From the NCBI RefSeq assembly GCF_002245655.1, contig NZ_NOIH01000003.1, positions 372,001-436,000 of the forward strand: 64,000 nt of DNA, in the 5' to 3' direction. Position 1 is the first letter of the stretch. Each line of letters starts with the position of its first letter. The stretch is from Thauera propionica (GTDB lineage Bacteria > Pseudomonadota > Gammaproteobacteria > Burkholderiales > Rhodocyclaceae). Below the pieces are notes generated by a model. That model had not been told where the DNA came from. It saw nothing but the letters and a program-made list of their open reading frames with translations, and searched no databases. Positions 26,769 through 37,501 of this stretch are shown piece after piece. Position numbers and translations under genes: made by a program.

Positions 26769-27401
26769 TCAGTTGTGGCGGGTGCCGAAGATCTTGTCGC
26801 CCGCGTCGCCGAGTCCGGGAATGATGTAGCCGTGCTCGTTGAGGTGGCTGTCGATGCTGGCGGTGAAGATCTCGACGTCGGGGTGCCTCTCGTTCATCAG
26901 CGCGATCCCTTCCGGCGCCGCCACCAGCACCAGCGCGCGCACCTGGGTGCAGCCCTTGCGCTTGAGCATGTCGACCGTCGCCACCATCGAGCCACCGGTG
27001 GCCAGCATCGGGTCGATGATCAAGGCCATGCGTTCGCCGAGCTGACCAACGAACTTCTCGAAATACGGCTCGGGCTGCAAGGTCTCCTCGTCGCGGGCGA
27101 TCCCAACCACGCTCACCTTGGCGCTCGGCACCATGTCGAGGACGCCGTCGAGCATGCCCAGCCCGGCGCGCAGGATCGGCACCACGGTGACCTTCTTGCC
27201 CTTGATCTGCTCGATCTCCACCGGTCCGGCCCAGCCCTGGATCTCGATTGTTTCCAGCGGGAAATCCTTGCATGCCTCGTAGGCCAGCAGGCGCGCGATC
27301 TCGGCAGTCAGTTCGCGGAATTTCTTGGTGCTGATGTCAGCCTCGCGCATCAGGCCGATCTTGTGGCGCACGAGCGGATGGCGGATTTCGTGGATGGGCA
27401 T
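26769..27401 (-). CDS. upp: Uracil phosphoribosyltransferase
   Basis: Upp salvages uracil with PRPP to UMP. The 210-residue protein has the PRPP loop [18 protein letters not shown] (about residues 128-145) and the uracil-binding C-terminal [28 protein letters not shown] is also conserved. It is first in an upp-uraA operon and divergent from hpt. Confidence 0.96.
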   Translation of the reverse strand: MPIHEIRHPLVRHKIGLMREADISTKKFRELTAEIARLLAYEACKDFPLETIEIQGWAGPVEIEQIKGKKVTVVPILRAGLGMLDGVLDMVPSAKVSVVGIARDEETLQPEPYFEKFVGQLGERMALIIDPMLATGGSMVATVDMLKRKGCTQVRALVLVAAPEGIALMNERHPDVEIFTASIDSHLNEHGYIIPGLGDAGDKIFGTRHN

Positions 27402-27550
27402 GGCGGATTCCGGGCGAGGGGACGATGAGCGCCTCTTTTACCGCGCCGATGTCCCGCGCACAAGCGCACAAGCCGCAAATTCCGCGCGGCGTTAGGCGCT
27501 AAAATGGCGGGCCCGAACACGCGCAGGGCGTCCGGCCCGCGGCCATCGAC

Positions 27551-28108
27551 ATGTCCCAAGACCTCGAACAGATCAAACGCGCCATGGACGAGGCCGACTG
27601 CCTCGCTGACGACGCCACCGTGGAGGCGGCGCTCGACAGCATGGCCGAAGCCATTACCGCCCGCCTCGCCGACCGCAACCCCCTCGTGTATGCGGTGATG
27701 AACGGCGGCCTCATCTTTGCCGGCCGCATCCTGCCGCGCCTGCCCTTCCCGCTCGAAGTCGCCTACCTGCACGCCACGCGCTATGGGCATGCGCTGCAGG
27801 GCACCCTGCTCGACTGGCGCGTGCGCCCCACGCAGGACCTGCGCGACCGTACCGTGCTGGTGCTGGACGACATCCTCGACGAAGGCCACACCCTGAAGGC
27901 CATCATCGAGCACCTGAAGGAAGAAGGCGCCGCCGAGGTGCTGTCGGCGGTGCTGGTGCACAAGCTTCACGACCGCAAGGCATCCCCGGGAATGCGCGCC
28001 GACTTCAGCGGGCTCGACATCGCCGACCGCTTCCTGTTCGGCTGCGGCATGGACTACAAGGGCTACTGGCGCAACGCACCGGGCATCTACGCGGTCAAGG
28101 GGCTGTAA
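27551..28108 (+). CDS. hpt: Hypoxanthine-guanine phosphoribosyltransferase
   Basis: The 185-residue type I phosphoribosyltransferase has the PRPP motif VLVLDDILDEGHTLKAI (about residues 103-119). It recycles hypoxanthine and guanine to nucleotides. VMNGGLIFAGRIL is the pyrophosphate loop region. A TAAAAT -10-like box at about 27500 and a GCGGGCC-loop-GGCCCGC hairpin (27506-27540) precede the ATG and may form its leader. It would work downstream of the adenine-deaminase-like enzyme at 31.4 kb, which makes hypoxanthine. Confidence 0.9.
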   Translation: MSQDLEQIKRAMDEADCLADDATVEAALDSMAEAITARLADRNPLVYAVMNGGLIFAGRILPRLPFPLEVAYLHATRYGHALQGTLLDWRVRPTQDLRDRTVLVLDDILDEGHTLKAIIEHLKEEGAAEVLSAVLVHKLHDRKASPGMRADFSGLDIADRFLFGCGMDYKGYWRNAPGIYAVKGL

Positions 28109-28134
28109 GCCCACAAACCGTCAAGGAGACACGC

Positions 28135-28482
28135 ATGCTTTACACCTTCAAGTCTGCGGCCAGCGCCGACGTGCTGATGCTGGGCGAGCCGGCGAAGAAA
28201 CTCGTCGCCCTGATCGGCAAGGATCCGGCCGATACGCAGGGCATCGTCACCGTCGAGCAGCTGCCCGGCGCCATCGCCCGCCTGCGCGCAGCCATCGAGG
28301 AGGACCGCGCGCGTCAGGCCGAACTGGAGCGCCAGCGTTCGGCCGACGACGAAGCGGCCGATCGCGAAGCCGGCCGCAGCGGCATGGCGGCTCCGGTCGG
28401 GCTCGCCCAGCGTGCGTGGCCGCTGCTCGACATGATGGAAGCCTCGCTGAAGGAAGAAACCCCGGTCATCTGGACGACCTGA
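28135..28482 (+). CDS. DUF1840 protein
   Basis: The 115-residue soluble protein matches DUF1840 (MLYTFKSAASADVLMLGEPA, then LIGKDPADTQGIVTVEQLPGAI). A charged linker and a C-terminal LAQRAWPLLDMMEASLKE complete it. The family is common in betaproteobacteria and its role is unknown. It follows hpt by 26 bp. Its last 17 nt overlap the 3' end of the convergent FMN dehydrogenase gene. Confidence 0.82.
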   Translation: MLYTFKSAASADVLMLGEPAKKLVALIGKDPADTQGIVTVEQLPGAIARLRAAIEEDRARQAELERQRSADDEAADREAGRSGMAAPVGLAQRAWPLLDMMEASLKEETPVIWTT

Positions 28483-29680
28483 GCACACGCGCGTCGCGGA
28501 TCGCCGGCGGCGCACTGACGAAGCATCCGTCGACCTCGCGCATCTGCGCGCAACCGATCAGGCCGAGCGTGCGCTCCATCTCGCTGCGCAGGATCTCCAC
28601 CGCCCGCGCCGCCCCTGCGTGGCCGGCCGCTGCCAGACCGTACAGGGTCGCACGTCCCGACAAGGCCGCATCGGCGCCCAGTGCGCGCGCCTTGACGAAA
28701 TCGCTGCCGCGGCGGAATCCGCTGTCGACGATCACGGTCATGCCGGGCCCGACGGCCTCGCGCACCGCGGCCAGCATCTCGACCGGCGCCGGGCAGGTGT
28801 CGAGTTGACGACCCCCGTGGTTGGTCACGATCACGCCGTCCGCCCCCGCCTCGCGCGCCCGCAGCGCATCCTCGGGCAGCACCACCCCCTTCACCAGCAA
28901 CATGCGCGGCCATAGGTCGCGCAGCCAGCGCACGTCGTCCCAGGTCAGCGAGGTATCCATCTGCGTCGCGAGAAAGGCGGCTGCGTTCTTCGCACTGTCC
29001 ATGCCCGGCGGCAGAAAATCGCCCAGGTTGCGAAAGCGCGGCACGCCGTGCGGCACCAGCACGTCGAACACCCAGCGCGGGTGCAGCGCGACGTCGAGCA
29101 GATTGGCGAGGCTGAGCTTCATCGGCGCGCGGTAGTTGCGCCGGTCCCACTCGCGGTTGCCGAACACCGAGGCGTCGGTCGTCAGCACGATCGCCTCGCT
29201 GCCGGCACGCTCGGCACGCTTGACCACCGACGCGAGGTTGGCGCGGTCCTTGAACGGATAGATCTGCATCCAGTGGCGCACGCCGGTCGCCGCCACCTCC
29301 TCCAGCGCCACGGTCGACACCATGCTCTGGCACAGCGGAATGCCGGCCTCGCGCGCCACCTCGGCCAGCACGCGGTCGCCCTCGTGCGTCAGCAGGCCGT
29401 TGAAGCCGGTCGGCGCGATGATGGCCGGCAGCGCAATATCCTGGCCGAACAGCGGCACCGCCAGCGTGCGTCGCGACACATCGACCAGGGTGCGCGGCAG
29501 CAGCAGGATCTCGTCCAGCGCACGACGATTGCGCGCCAGCGTGATCTCGTCGTCGGCGCCACCCTCAAGGTACTCGAGGCAGAAGTTGGGCAGGCGGCGG
29601 ACGGCCATCGCCCGAAGCTCTGCGATGCTCTGGGCGCGGGCCGGGTTGGCCCCGCGGTACAAGCTGCGTCTGGTGCTCAC
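28466..29680 (-). CDS. FMN-dependent alpha-hydroxy-acid dehydrogenase (lactate/mandelate type)
   Basis: The 404-residue enzyme oxidises an L-2-hydroxyacid using FMN. It shows the active-site signature VIVTNHGGRQLD (catalytic His and substrate Arg, about residues 282-293), FMN-site segments IIAPTGFNGLLTHEGD and MIVDSGFRRGSDFVKA-like sequence, and QIYPFKDRANLASVV. No membrane-insertion loop is obvious. It may be L-lactate dehydrogenase (LldD) or a mandelate-type enzyme. The start is GTG at 29680. Confidence 0.85.
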   Translation of the reverse strand: MSTRRSLYRGANPARAQSIAELRAMAVRRLPNFCLEYLEGGADDEITLARNRRALDEILLLPRTLVDVSRRTLAVPLFGQDIALPAIIAPTGFNGLLTHEGDRVLAEVAREAGIPLCQSMVSTVALEEVAATGVRHWMQIYPFKDRANLASVVKRAERAGSEAIVLTTDASVFGNREWDRRNYRAPMKLSLANLLDVALHPRWVFDVLVPHGVPRFRNLGDFLPPGMDSAKNAAAFLATQMDTSLTWDDVRWLRDLWPRMLLVKGVVLPEDALRAREAGADGVIVTNHGGRQLDTCPAPVEMLAAVREAVGPGMTVIVDSGFRRGSDFVKARALGADAALSGRATLYGLAAAGHAGAARAVEILRSEMERTLGLIGCAQMREVDGCFVSAPPAIRDARVLRSSR

Positions 29681-29830
29681 GGAAGATATCCGGCGGTTAG
29701 GGCGAAGTCGCGGATTCTACCGCCGGCGCCGTGCCGGTCCCGCAGCCATCGCGCCACTTGATCCCGGCCAAGGCGACGGACCGACGGACGATCGACAATC
29801 GCCGCTCAGTCTTCGCCAGGAACGCCCGCC

Positions 29831-30223
29831 ATGTCCGGCCGCCACCCCGACCTGCCGCTCGTCTATGCCTGCTCCGGCTGCTCCAGCGCCGCGCAGCTGG
29901 CCAACCACGTCGCGCTGCGGCTCGACCGCGAGGGCGAGGCCGAGATGTCCTGCATTGCCGGGGTGGGCGGCAACGTGCCGCATCTGGTGAAGATCGCGCA
30001 GTCGGGCCGGCCGATCCTCGCCCTCGACGGTTGCGTGCTCGAATGCACCCGCAGCAGCCTGGCGCAGCGCAGCGTCGTGCCCACGCAGCATGTGCTGCTC
30101 AACGAGCAGGGTGTCAGGAAGCGCTATGCCAGCGACTTCGACCCCACCCAGGCGGAGCAGGTGTTCAACCAGGCTCGCGCCCTGGTGCGCGCCATGCGGA
30201 CTCGCTCGGGCGAGGACGACTGA
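29831..30223 (+). CDS. DGC-domain putative zinc-binding protein
   Basis: The 130-residue protein has conserved cysteines in YACSGCSSAAQ (about residues 13-18), SCIAGVGG and the diagnostic ALDGCVLECTR (Asp-Gly-Cys), which defines the DGC domain. Function is unknown. Related proteins occur with metal- or sulphur-related genes. Its 3' end converges with the FMN reductase gene, 6 bp apart. Confidence 0.8.
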   Translation: MSGRHPDLPLVYACSGCSSAAQLANHVALRLDREGEAEMSCIAGVGGNVPHLVKIAQSGRPILALDGCVLECTRSSLAQRSVVPTQHVLLNEQGVRKRYASDFDPTQAEQVFNQARALVRAMRTRSGEDD

Positions 30224-30229
30224 ACAGGC

Positions 30230-30817
30230 TCAGCTGCGCAGCCGTCGCGCGGTATCCACCAGCGCCTGCGCCAGCTTGTCGAGCGCCTCGCGCTGCGCCG
30301 GGTCGCGCAGGCGCCCATCGTCGCCGACCGCCTCACCCGCCTTGCCGATCGCGAGCTGCTGCGGAATCACCTGCAGGCCCAGATAGCCGAGGATGTCGCG
30401 CACGTGGAACAGCACGCGCATGCCGCCGAGCGCGCCCGGCGAGGTGCCGACCACAGCCGCGGCGCGCCCCGCATACACCGCACCGCCCGAGCGCGCACGG
30501 TCCGCCGGGTTCGGCCGCGAGCACCAGTCGAGCGCGTTCTTGAGCAGCGGGGTGATCGAGCCGTTGTACTCCGGATTCACCACCAGCAACCCGTCAGCGG
30601 CCGCGAGGCGCTGCTGCAGGCTAACGATGCCCTCTGGCAGCCCCGACTCCGCCTCGAGATCGCCGTTGTAGAGCGGCGCGGGGTGGTCAGCCAGCTCGAC
30701 CAGATCGACTTCGGCCCCGGCCGCCTCCAGCGGAGCGACACATGCGGCGGCCACCTTGCGCGACAGCGCATCACGCCGGCTGCTGCCGGCCATCACGACA
30801 ATGCGGGGAGAACTCAT
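30230..30817 (-). CDS. NADPH-dependent FMN reductase family protein
   Basis: This 195-residue flavodoxin-fold protein has the FMN phosphate loop GSSRRDALSRKV near the N-terminus and NPEYNGSITPLLKNALDW, the family signature at about residues 80-97. GTSPGALGGMR is a second flavin-site loop. Relatives reduce FMN, quinones, azo dyes or chromate. The ATG at 30817 has a strong AGGAG 9 nt upstream and is preferred to the longer frame. Confidence 0.88.
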   Translation of the reverse strand: MSSPRIVVMAGSSRRDALSRKVAAACVAPLEAAGAEVDLVELADHPAPLYNGDLEAESGLPEGIVSLQQRLAAADGLLVVNPEYNGSITPLLKNALDWCSRPNPADRARSGGAVYAGRAAAVVGTSPGALGGMRVLFHVRDILGYLGLQVIPQQLAIGKAGEAVGDDGRLRDPAQREALDKLAQALVDTARRLRS

Positions 30818-30939
30818 GGGCGTGGGCTCCTGAAGGGTGACAGGCGATTGGACACCGATCGGCCCCAAGGTTCGCACGCCACCTTGAATCGCCAGCCGGC
30901 GGCCGCATATAAGAAAAATCTGATCAAAGGAGCCCTGGC

Positions 30940-31374
30940 ATGAGCGACGCCCTCCACCTCGTCTGCCCCCACTGCGATGCCGTCAATCGCATTCCTGCCG
31001 ACCGCCTGAGCGACGCGCCGGCCTGCGGCAAATGCAAGCAGCCGATCTTCCGCGCCGAACCTCTGGAACTGACTGCCGGCAGCTTCGACCGTCACGTCGG
31101 TCGCAACGACATCCCGGTGCTGGTGGACTTCTGGGCCCCGTGGTGCGGCCCTTGCCGCATGATGGCGCCCGCCTTCGCCGAAGCCGCCCGCCAGCTCGAA
31201 CCCCAGGTCCGGCTCGCGAAGCTCGACACCGAAGCGGAACAGGCCATCGCCGCGCGCTTCGGCATTCGCAGCATCCCGACACTGGCGCTGTTTCGCGGCG
31301 GACGCGAAATCGCACGCCAGGCCGGCGCAATGGGTGCCGCCGACATCGTGCGCTGGGTGCGCGCCCACCTCTGA
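30940..31374 (+). CDS. trxC: Thioredoxin 2
   Basis: TrxC is a cytoplasmic, oxidative-stress-linked thioredoxin. The 144-residue protein has the extra N-terminal zinc finger (CPHCDAVN and ACGKCK, about residues 8-31) that separates TrxC from TrxA. The thioredoxin domain carries WAPWCGPCRMM (active-site cysteines near 69 and 72) and the cis-Pro in SIPTLALF. A ribosome site AAAGGAG precedes the ATG. Confidence 0.95.
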   Translation: MSDALHLVCPHCDAVNRIPADRLSDAPACGKCKQPIFRAEPLELTAGSFDRHVGRNDIPVLVDFWAPWCGPCRMMAPAFAEAARQLEPQVRLAKLDTEAEQAIAARFGIRSIPTLALFRGGREIARQAGAMGAADIVRWVRAHL

Positions 31375-31394
31375 GTGCAGCGCCCCGGCGCGGC

Positions 31395-32399
31395 TCAGGC
31401 CGGCATGGCGTCCAGCCGCTCGAACCAGGGCTGACGCAGCGCCTCCGGCACGAAGCTCGCTTCCAGGCTGTTGCGCGCGATGCGCTTCAGCTCCGCCCGG
31501 CTCAAGCCCAGCGCCCGCGCGGTGTCGACATAGTTCTGCGCGATGTAGCCGCCGAAGTAGGCGGGGTCGTCGGAATTGATCGTCACCTTCAGCCCGGCGT
31601 CGAGCAACTGCTTCAGGCTGTGCTGCTCCAGGCGCTGGAAGACACAGAGCTTCACGTTGGACAGCGGACACACCGTCAGCGCCACCTGTTCGCGCGCCAG
31701 GCGGGCCATCAGCGCCGGGTCTTCGGCCGCACGCACGCCGTGGTCGATGCGCTCGACGCCGAGCAGATCCAGCGCCTCGACGATGTAGGCCGGCGGCCCC
31801 TCCTCGCCGGCGTGGGCGACGATGTGCAGGCCCAGCTCGCGACAGCGGGCGAACAGGCGCGCGAACTTGCTCGGCGGATGCCCCTTCTCGGACGAATCCA
31901 GGCCGACGCCGTGAATGCGTGCCAGATGCGGCAGCGCCTGCTGCAGCGTGGCAAAGCCGTCCTCCTCGCTGAGATGGCGCAGGAAGCACAGGATCAGCCG
32001 CGAGCTTATGCCCCAGCGCACCTGCGCCTCGCCACACGCGCGCTCCAGCCCGTCGAGCACGGTCTCGAAGGCGATGCCGCGCGCGGTATGGGTCTGCGGG
32101 TCGAAGAACAGCTCGGCATGCACCACGCCGTCCGCGCGCGCGCGCGCGAAGTAGGCCATCGCCAGGTCGAAGAAGTCGCGCTCGTGGATCAGCGCGGCCG
32201 CCCCCGCGTAGTACAGGTCGAGGAAGCTCTGCAGGTCGCTGAAGGCATAGGCGGCGCGCGTGGCCTCGACACTGTCCCACGGCAGCGCAACGCCGTTGCG
32301 GCGCGCCAGCTCGAACATCATCTCGGGCTCGAGGGAGCCCTCGATGTGCAGGTGCAACTCCGCCTTGGGCAAGGCGCGAACGTAGGCGTCGAGGTCCAT
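31395..32399 (-). CDS. Adenine deaminase-like member of the adenosine deaminase family
   Basis: This 334-residue zinc amidohydrolase removes ammonia from adenine or adenosine. Metal and catalytic motifs are present: ELHLHIEGS (about residues 11-19), [23 protein letters not shown] and the Asp pair in [10 protein letters not shown]. The segment [14 protein letters not shown] replaces the DLAGDE-type sequence of true adenosine deaminases and is typical of the group that includes yeast Aah1 and the Pseudomonas adenine deaminase. Adenine is therefore the likelier substrate. The ATG at 32399 starts the conserved protein. Confidence 0.85.
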   Translation of the reverse strand: MDLDAYVRALPKAELHLHIEGSLEPEMMFELARRNGVALPWDSVEATRAAYAFSDLQSFLDLYYAGAAALIHERDFFDLAMAYFARARADGVVHAELFFDPQTHTARGIAFETVLDGLERACGEAQVRWGISSRLILCFLRHLSEEDGFATLQQALPHLARIHGVGLDSSEKGHPPSKFARLFARCRELGLHIVAHAGEEGPPAYIVEALDLLGVERIDHGVRAAEDPALMARLAREQVALTVCPLSNVKLCVFQRLEQHSLKQLLDAGLKVTINSDDPAYFGGYIAQNYVDTARALGLSRAELKRIARNSLEASFVPEALRQPWFERLDAMPA

Positions 32400-32558
32400 C
32401 ACGGTCTCCGGGGCAGTTGAGGCGTACGCCACATGATACGGCGCCGAAGGCAAGGATCGGCTGCCCCGCCGGAAGGCAACGATGCGTCGCGCGCCCGCAT
32501 GGCGGCTTCCGCCGAGTCCGGGCCCTTATTCCACAAATATCGTTCGAATAGACGATTA

Positions 32559-32585
32559 CTATAAATTCGCACTTCGTATATAGTC
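32559..32585. promoter_or_regulatory. AT-rich divergent promoter region
   Basis: ACTATA and TATAGT face each other 15 bp apart, so each strand has a TATAGT -10-like box. One points toward the globin-GGDEF-EAL gene, the other toward the adenine deaminase gene. The 292-bp gap (32400-32691) is the most AT-rich stretch in this part of the window and holds no ORF. The -35 boxes are unclear. Confidence 0.35.
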
Positions 32586-32691
32586 CTTCGCCACAAACAA
32601 GAAAAGCCTTTGTAAAGGCTGATCCGACTCCCCGAACGCGAGATGCAAGCGGTGCAATCAATGCACCACCACCCGCCTACACCACCGGCGG

Positions 32692-35331
32692 ATGCAGTGC
32701 GTCCCTCTCGAGGAGCCGAACGACGTGAAGATCGACGATGCAGGCCTGAATGCGAATGCGGGAGAGCTGGAGCTCGGCGACGCCGAGATGCTCCGCCGCA
32801 AGGCATTCCTCGATTTTGACGAATCCGACGCGATCCATCTGCGCCGACTCCACGCCGCGCTGAATCTCCACGCCGACGACTTCACCCGCGGCTTCTACGC
32901 CCACCTGCAGGCATTCGAGGCGACCCGGCGCCTGTTGCCCGACGGCGAGGGGCTGGCGCGGTTGCAGCGCACCCAGGCCGCCTATTTCCAGGGACTGACC
33001 GCAGGCAACTACGGTCGCGACTACTTCGAGCACCGCCTGCGCGTAGGCCTCGTCCACCAGCGCGTCGGCCTCGCGCCGGAGTGGTATCTGGGTGCCTACG
33101 CCAAGTACCTGAGCGGCCTGCTGCCGACGATCTGCGAGCACTTCGGCGACGATCGCGAAGGCTTCATCGCCACGATGCGAGCCTTCATCAAGGTGGTCCT
33201 GCTGGACATGGGGCTGGCGATCGACGCCTACATCCAGGCGCGCGACCAGACCATCCTCGGCCTCAAGAACTACGCCGAACTCGTATTCGACAGCATGCAC
33301 GACGGCATCGTCGTGCTCTCGCCCGAACTGTCCATCGAGTCGTGCAACCGCCGCTTCCTCGACCTGCTCGGCGAGGACACCGCGCCGCCGCTCAACCGTC
33401 CGCTCGCCGACGTGCTGCGGGCCGACGACCTGGACGCCGCGATTCGTGCCCTCCTCCACGGCGGGACGGCGGTACGCGACCGGATCTTCTCGCTGCAGCT
33501 CGTGCGCCGCCGCACGCAGAGCCGCGCCCGCATCACGCTCAAGCGGGTATGTCTCGGCGACGAGCGCGACCGGGTGCTGATGGTGGTCGAGGAGATCAGC
33601 CACGAGGAATGGCTACGCCTGCAGGCCGAAGAGCGTCTCGCCCGCAGCGAAGCCCTGCTCCGCCAGGCGCAGGCCGTCGCCCGCATCGGCAGCTGGCGCA
33701 TCGAGCCGGAGGGCCCCGATCCCGAGGCGCTCGAATGGTCGGAGGAAACCTATCGCCTGTTCGGCATCCCGGTCGGCACGCGTGTCACCTACGCTGACTT
33801 CCTCGCACGCGTCCATCCCGAGGACCGCGAACGTGTCGAAGCCGCCTGGGACACCGCCCGCCAGGGCCAGCCCTACCAGGTCGAGCACCGCATCGAGATC
33901 GACGGCGAAACGCGCTGGCTCGAGGAACGTGCCGAACTCTGCCAGGACGCCGAAGGCCGGCTGTACTGGGCGATCGGCACGGTGCAGGATGTCACGGAGC
34001 GCAAGCGCAGCGACGGCCGCATCGAAAAGCTCGCCTACTACGACGCCCTGACCGAACTGCCGAACCGCAGCTACTTCCGCGAAAGCCTGAAGAAGAAACT
34101 CGCGCTCGCACGCGCGCAGGGCCATCCGCTGGCGCTGCTGTTCATTGACCTGGACCGCTTCAAGGAGATCAACGACACCCAGGGCCATCAGGCCGGCGAC
34201 CGGGTGCTGGCCGAAGTCGCCCGCCGATTCCGCGACACGGTGCGCCAAGACGAGTTGCTGGCCCGGCTCGGCGGCGACGAATTCGTCGTAGTCGCCGACG
34301 ACACCGACCGCCAGGGCGCGGAGGCCATCGCGCTCCGCCTGCTGGCGGAAATGCGCAAGCCCGTCGGCGTGCGCGGCATCGATTTCCCGCTTGGCGCCAG
34401 CATCGGCATCGCGGTCTATCCGGACGACGCCACCAGCGTGCAGAACCTGATCAAGCATGCCGACATCGCCATGTACCGCGCCAAGAGCGCCGGCGGCGGC
34501 CACCGCTTCTACAGCCCGGAGATGGGCGAGCGCCTGCGCCGCGACCTCGAGCTGGTGCAGCGCTTCGGCCAGGCACTGCACAACGGCTGCCTGCAACTGC
34601 ACTACCAGCCCAAGGTTTCGCTGGCCGACGGCACGCTCACCGGCGTCGAAGCGCTGCTGCGCTGGCACGACCCCGACTGGGGCTGGGTGTCTCCGGCAGA
34701 TTTCCTGCCCGTCATCGAGGAACGCGGCATGATGGTGCGCCTGGGCGAATGGGTGCTGGCCGAGGCCTGCCGCCAGCTGTGTGCATGGCGCGACGCCGGG
34801 TTACCCCTGCCGCCCCGCGTCGCCATCAACATCTCCGCGCACCAGATCGACGAAAAGGACTTTGCCGAGCGGGCGCTGGCGATCATCGAGGGTGCGGCAC
34901 TGCCCCCTTCGCGCTTCGAGATCGAGCTCACCGAATCGAGCATGATGCGCGACCCGCGCTGTGCCATGGACGTCATGCAGGCGCTGGTGGAAGCAGGCTT
35001 CGCGTTCTCCATCGACGACTTCGGCACAGGCTATTCGTCCCTGTCGTATCTCAAGCGCTTCCCGGTGCACACGCTGAAGATCGACCGCTCCTTCGTGCGC
35101 GACATGTTCGAGGACGGCAGCGACCACGGCATCGTGCGCACGATCATCGCCATGGCGCAGAACCTCGGGCTCACGCCGCTGGCCGAGGGCGTCGAGGACG
35201 CCCTCCAGGCCGCAAGCCTGCAGGCACTCGGCTGCCGCGAAGCGCAGGGCTTCCATTTCGGCCGCCCCCTGCCCGCCGCCGACTTCGCGGAAACCTGGCT
35301 GCGGCCATCCCGTTCCACCGACTCGCTGTAA
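32692..35331 (+). CDS. Globin-coupled PAS-GGDEF-EAL c-di-GMP enzyme
   Basis: This 879-residue cytoplasmic sensor has an N-terminal globin-coupled-sensor domain (about 25-190; proximal His in [11 protein letters not shown]). Two PAS regions follow, [21 protein letters not shown] near 205 and [11 protein letters not shown] with [12 protein letters not shown] near 335. The GGDEF domain ([12 protein letters not shown] near 525) is intact, but its upstream I-site reads RQDE where RxxD is usual. The EAL domain is intact ([37 protein letters not shown]). It likely senses oxygen through haem and makes or breaks c-di-GMP. A GTG at 32725 with GAGGAG upstream is an alternative start. Confidence 0.87.
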   Translation: MQCVPLEEPNDVKIDDAGLNANAGELELGDAEMLRRKAFLDFDESDAIHLRRLHAALNLHADDFTRGFYAHLQAFEATRRLLPDGEGLARLQRTQAAYFQGLTAGNYGRDYFEHRLRVGLVHQRVGLAPEWYLGAYAKYLSGLLPTICEHFGDDREGFIATMRAFIKVVLLDMGLAIDAYIQARDQTILGLKNYAELVFDSMHDGIVVLSPELSIESCNRRFLDLLGEDTAPPLNRPLADVLRADDLDAAIRALLHGGTAVRDRIFSLQLVRRRTQSRARITLKRVCLGDERDRVLMVVEEISHEEWLRLQAEERLARSEALLRQAQAVARIGSWRIEPEGPDPEALEWSEETYRLFGIPVGTRVTYADFLARVHPEDRERVEAAWDTARQGQPYQVEHRIEIDGETRWLEERAELCQDAEGRLYWAIGTVQDVTERKRSDGRIEKLAYYDALTELPNRSYFRESLKKKLALARAQGHPLALLFIDLDRFKEINDTQGHQAGDRVLAEVARRFRDTVRQDELLARLGGDEFVVVADDTDRQGAEAIALRLLAEMRKPVGVRGIDFPLGASIGIAVYPDDATSVQNLIKHADIAMYRAKSAGGGHRFYSPEMGERLRRDLELVQRFGQALHNGCLQLHYQPKVSLADGTLTGVEALLRWHDPDWGWVSPADFLPVIEERGMMVRLGEWVLAEACRQLCAWRDAGLPLPPRVAINISAHQIDEKDFAERALAIIEGAALPPSRFEIELTESSMMRDPRCAMDVMQALVEAGFAFSIDDFGTGYSSLSYLKRFPVHTLKIDRSFVRDMFEDGSDHGIVRTIIAMAQNLGLTPLAEGVEDALQAASLQALGCREAQGFHFGRPLPAADFAETWLRPSRSTDSL

Positions 35332-35401
35332 GCCCCGACAAACCCAATCGCAGGCCCCATCAAGACCGGCCGCATCGAGACAGACAAAGGAGACCCGATT
35401 C

Positions 35402-37498
35402 ATGCGCAGCAACTTGCCCGTGACTCAACGCAATGTGCCCGTCCCGGAGGGCACGACGATCGTCACGCGAACCGACGCCAAGGGGCGCATCGAGTACGCC
35501 AACGACGCCTTCGTCAGCATCTCCGGTTTTGCACGCGAGGAGTTGATGGGCCAGCCGCACAACCTGGTGCGGCACCCCGACATGCCCGCCGAGGCCTTCC
35601 GCGACATGTGGGCGACGCTCAAGCGCGGCCGCCCGTGGAGCGGGCTGGTCAAGAACCGGCGCAAGGATGGCGACCACTACTGGGTGCGGGCCAATGCCAA
35701 TCCGCTGCCGGGCGGCGGCTACCATTCGGTGCGCACCGCGCCGAGCGCGCAGGAAATCACCGCCGCCGAAGCGCTGTACGCACGCATGCGCAAGGACGCA
35801 TCGCTGGCACTGCACGAAGGCAGCGTCGTCCGCCGCGGGGCACTCGCAACGCTGCGCCAGCAGTGGCAGCGCGTGCGGATCTCGCACCGCTTCTGGGCCT
35901 GGGCAAGCTTCGCCACCGCGCTCTTCTACCTGTCGATCGCCCTCGGCGTGTACGGCCTGATGCAGGCCCGCGACAGTCTGGACCGCATCTACAGCGACAA
36001 CATGATCCCGGCACTCCAGCTCGGCACCCTCGCGGAGCATCTGGATGTCGGCCACACCGCCTTACTGCTGGCGATGCAGGCCGCGCCCGGCGGCCTGCAA
36101 GCCGCCACGGAGCAGCAACTCGACGCCGCACGCGCGAACCGCGCCGAACTCGAGGGCGGCTGGGCCGAATACGGCCGGATCGCGACCGCGCCGGAGGAAC
36201 AGGCGCAGGCCCGCGCGTTCGAAGAACCCCTGCAGGCCTGGTGGCGCAAGCTCGACAGCGTCGCCGAACGCATCCGCGCCGGCGACACCGGCACGGCTGC
36301 GCTGCAGGCCCTGCTCGACGCCCGGCGCACCGAGGGCGCTGCCACCCACGCCGCGCTCGCCACCCTGCGCGAGCACCACGCCGCGAAGGCCGCGGCCGAG
36401 ATGCGGCTGATGGAGGATCGGCAGGAGCGCGAGTTCATCATCTACACGATCCTGTTCGGCCTCGGCGTCAGCGTCGGCACCCTGATGGGCTGGAGCGTGC
36501 TGCGCCGCCTCAAGCGCGGCTTCGCCGCTGCGGGCGAAGCCGCGCAGGCGATCGCCGCTGGCAACCTCGCCCGACCGGTGGCCGTCGACGGCGAGGACGA
36601 GATCGGTCAGCTGCTCGCGCAGATGAGCATCATGCGCAACAACCTGCAGGAGGTCATCGGCGAGCTACGGCACAACATGGACGAGCTGTCGCGGCAGTCA
36701 CGCGAACTCGGCGCCGCCTCGGCGAACGTCTCGGGTACGGCCGAACAGCAGGCGGCGGCCACCAACAGCATGGCCGCGTCGGTCCAGCAGCTGTCGGTGT
36801 CGATTGACCAGGTCGAGTCGAATGCGAGCGAAGCCCGCACCGTGACGCTGGATTCGGCACGGCGCTCGGAGGAAAGCACCCGCATCATCCGCGAGACCAT
36901 CGACGAGATGCACCGGATCGCCAGCTCGGTGTCCGAGACCGCGTCAAGCATCCGCGAACTCGAAGGCCAGGTGGGCGAGATCTCGGCCATCGTGACCGTG
37001 ATCCGCGAGATCGCCGACCAAACCAACCTGCTGGCACTCAACGCCGCCATCGAGGCGGCGCGTGCGGGCGAGCAGGGTCGCGGCTTCGCCGTCGTCGCCG
37101 ACGAGGTGCGCAAGCTCGCCGAGCGCACCAGCTCGGCCACCGTTCAGATCTCTTCGATGATCGGCCCCATCCAGGCCAAGGCCAGCGCCGCCGGCAGCAG
37201 CATGGACCATGGCGTGTCGCGGGTTCAGGCCGGCGTGGCGCTCGCGTCGCGCGCGGGGGACGAACTGCACGAGATGCGCCAGGGCAGCACGCAGGTCACC
37301 GAGGCAGTGGATGCCATCACCCTCGCGCTGCAGGAGCAGGCCGCAGCGGCGCGCGAGATCGCCGGCCGCGTGGAGCATGTGTCGCAAGGCACGGACGAGA
37401 TGGTCGCCACCTCACGCCAGACCGACGAGGCGGCCTTCGGCCTGCAGCGCCTGGCGATGGGGCTGGCGGAACTGTCAGGCAAGTTCCGCACGGCGTGA
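35402..37498 (+). CDS. Methyl-accepting chemotaxis protein with Aer-like PAS domain
   Basis: The 698-residue chemoreceptor has an N-terminal cytoplasmic PAS domain (about 15-115; [25 protein letters not shown]) of the Aer type, which in Aer binds FAD and senses redox. Two membrane segments (about 160-182 and 342-362) flank a helical periplasmic four-helix region. A HAMP domain follows, then the signalling tip [20 protein letters not shown] with [18 protein letters not shown] (about 535-580). There is no C-terminal CheR/CheB pentapeptide. It may be an energy-taxis receptor. Confidence 0.92.
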   Translation: MRSNLPVTQRNVPVPEGTTIVTRTDAKGRIEYANDAFVSISGFAREELMGQPHNLVRHPDMPAEAFRDMWATLKRGRPWSGLVKNRRKDGDHYWVRANANPLPGGGYHSVRTAPSAQEITAAEALYARMRKDASLALHEGSVVRRGALATLRQQWQRVRISHRFWAWASFATALFYLSIALGVYGLMQARDSLDRIYSDNMIPALQLGTLAEHLDVGHTALLLAMQAAPGGLQAATEQQLDAARANRAELEGGWAEYGRIATAPEEQAQARAFEEPLQAWWRKLDSVAERIRAGDTGTAALQALLDARRTEGAATHAALATLREHHAAKAAAEMRLMEDRQEREFIIYTILFGLGVSVGTLMGWSVLRRLKRGFAAAGEAAQAIAAGNLARPVAVDGEDEIGQLLAQMSIMRNNLQEVIGELRHNMDELSRQSRELGAASANVSGTAEQQAAATNSMAASVQQLSVSIDQVESNASEARTVTLDSARRSEESTRIIRETIDEMHRIASSVSETASSIRELEGQVGEISAIVTVIREIADQTNLLALNAAIEAARAGEQGRGFAVVADEVRKLAERTSSATVQISSMIGPIQAKASAAGSSMDHGVSRVQAGVALASRAGDELHEMRQGSTQVTEAVDAITLALQEQAAAAREIAGRVEHVSQGTDEMVATSRQTDEAAFGLQRLAMGLAELSGKFRTA

Positions 37499-37501
37499 TG
37501 C

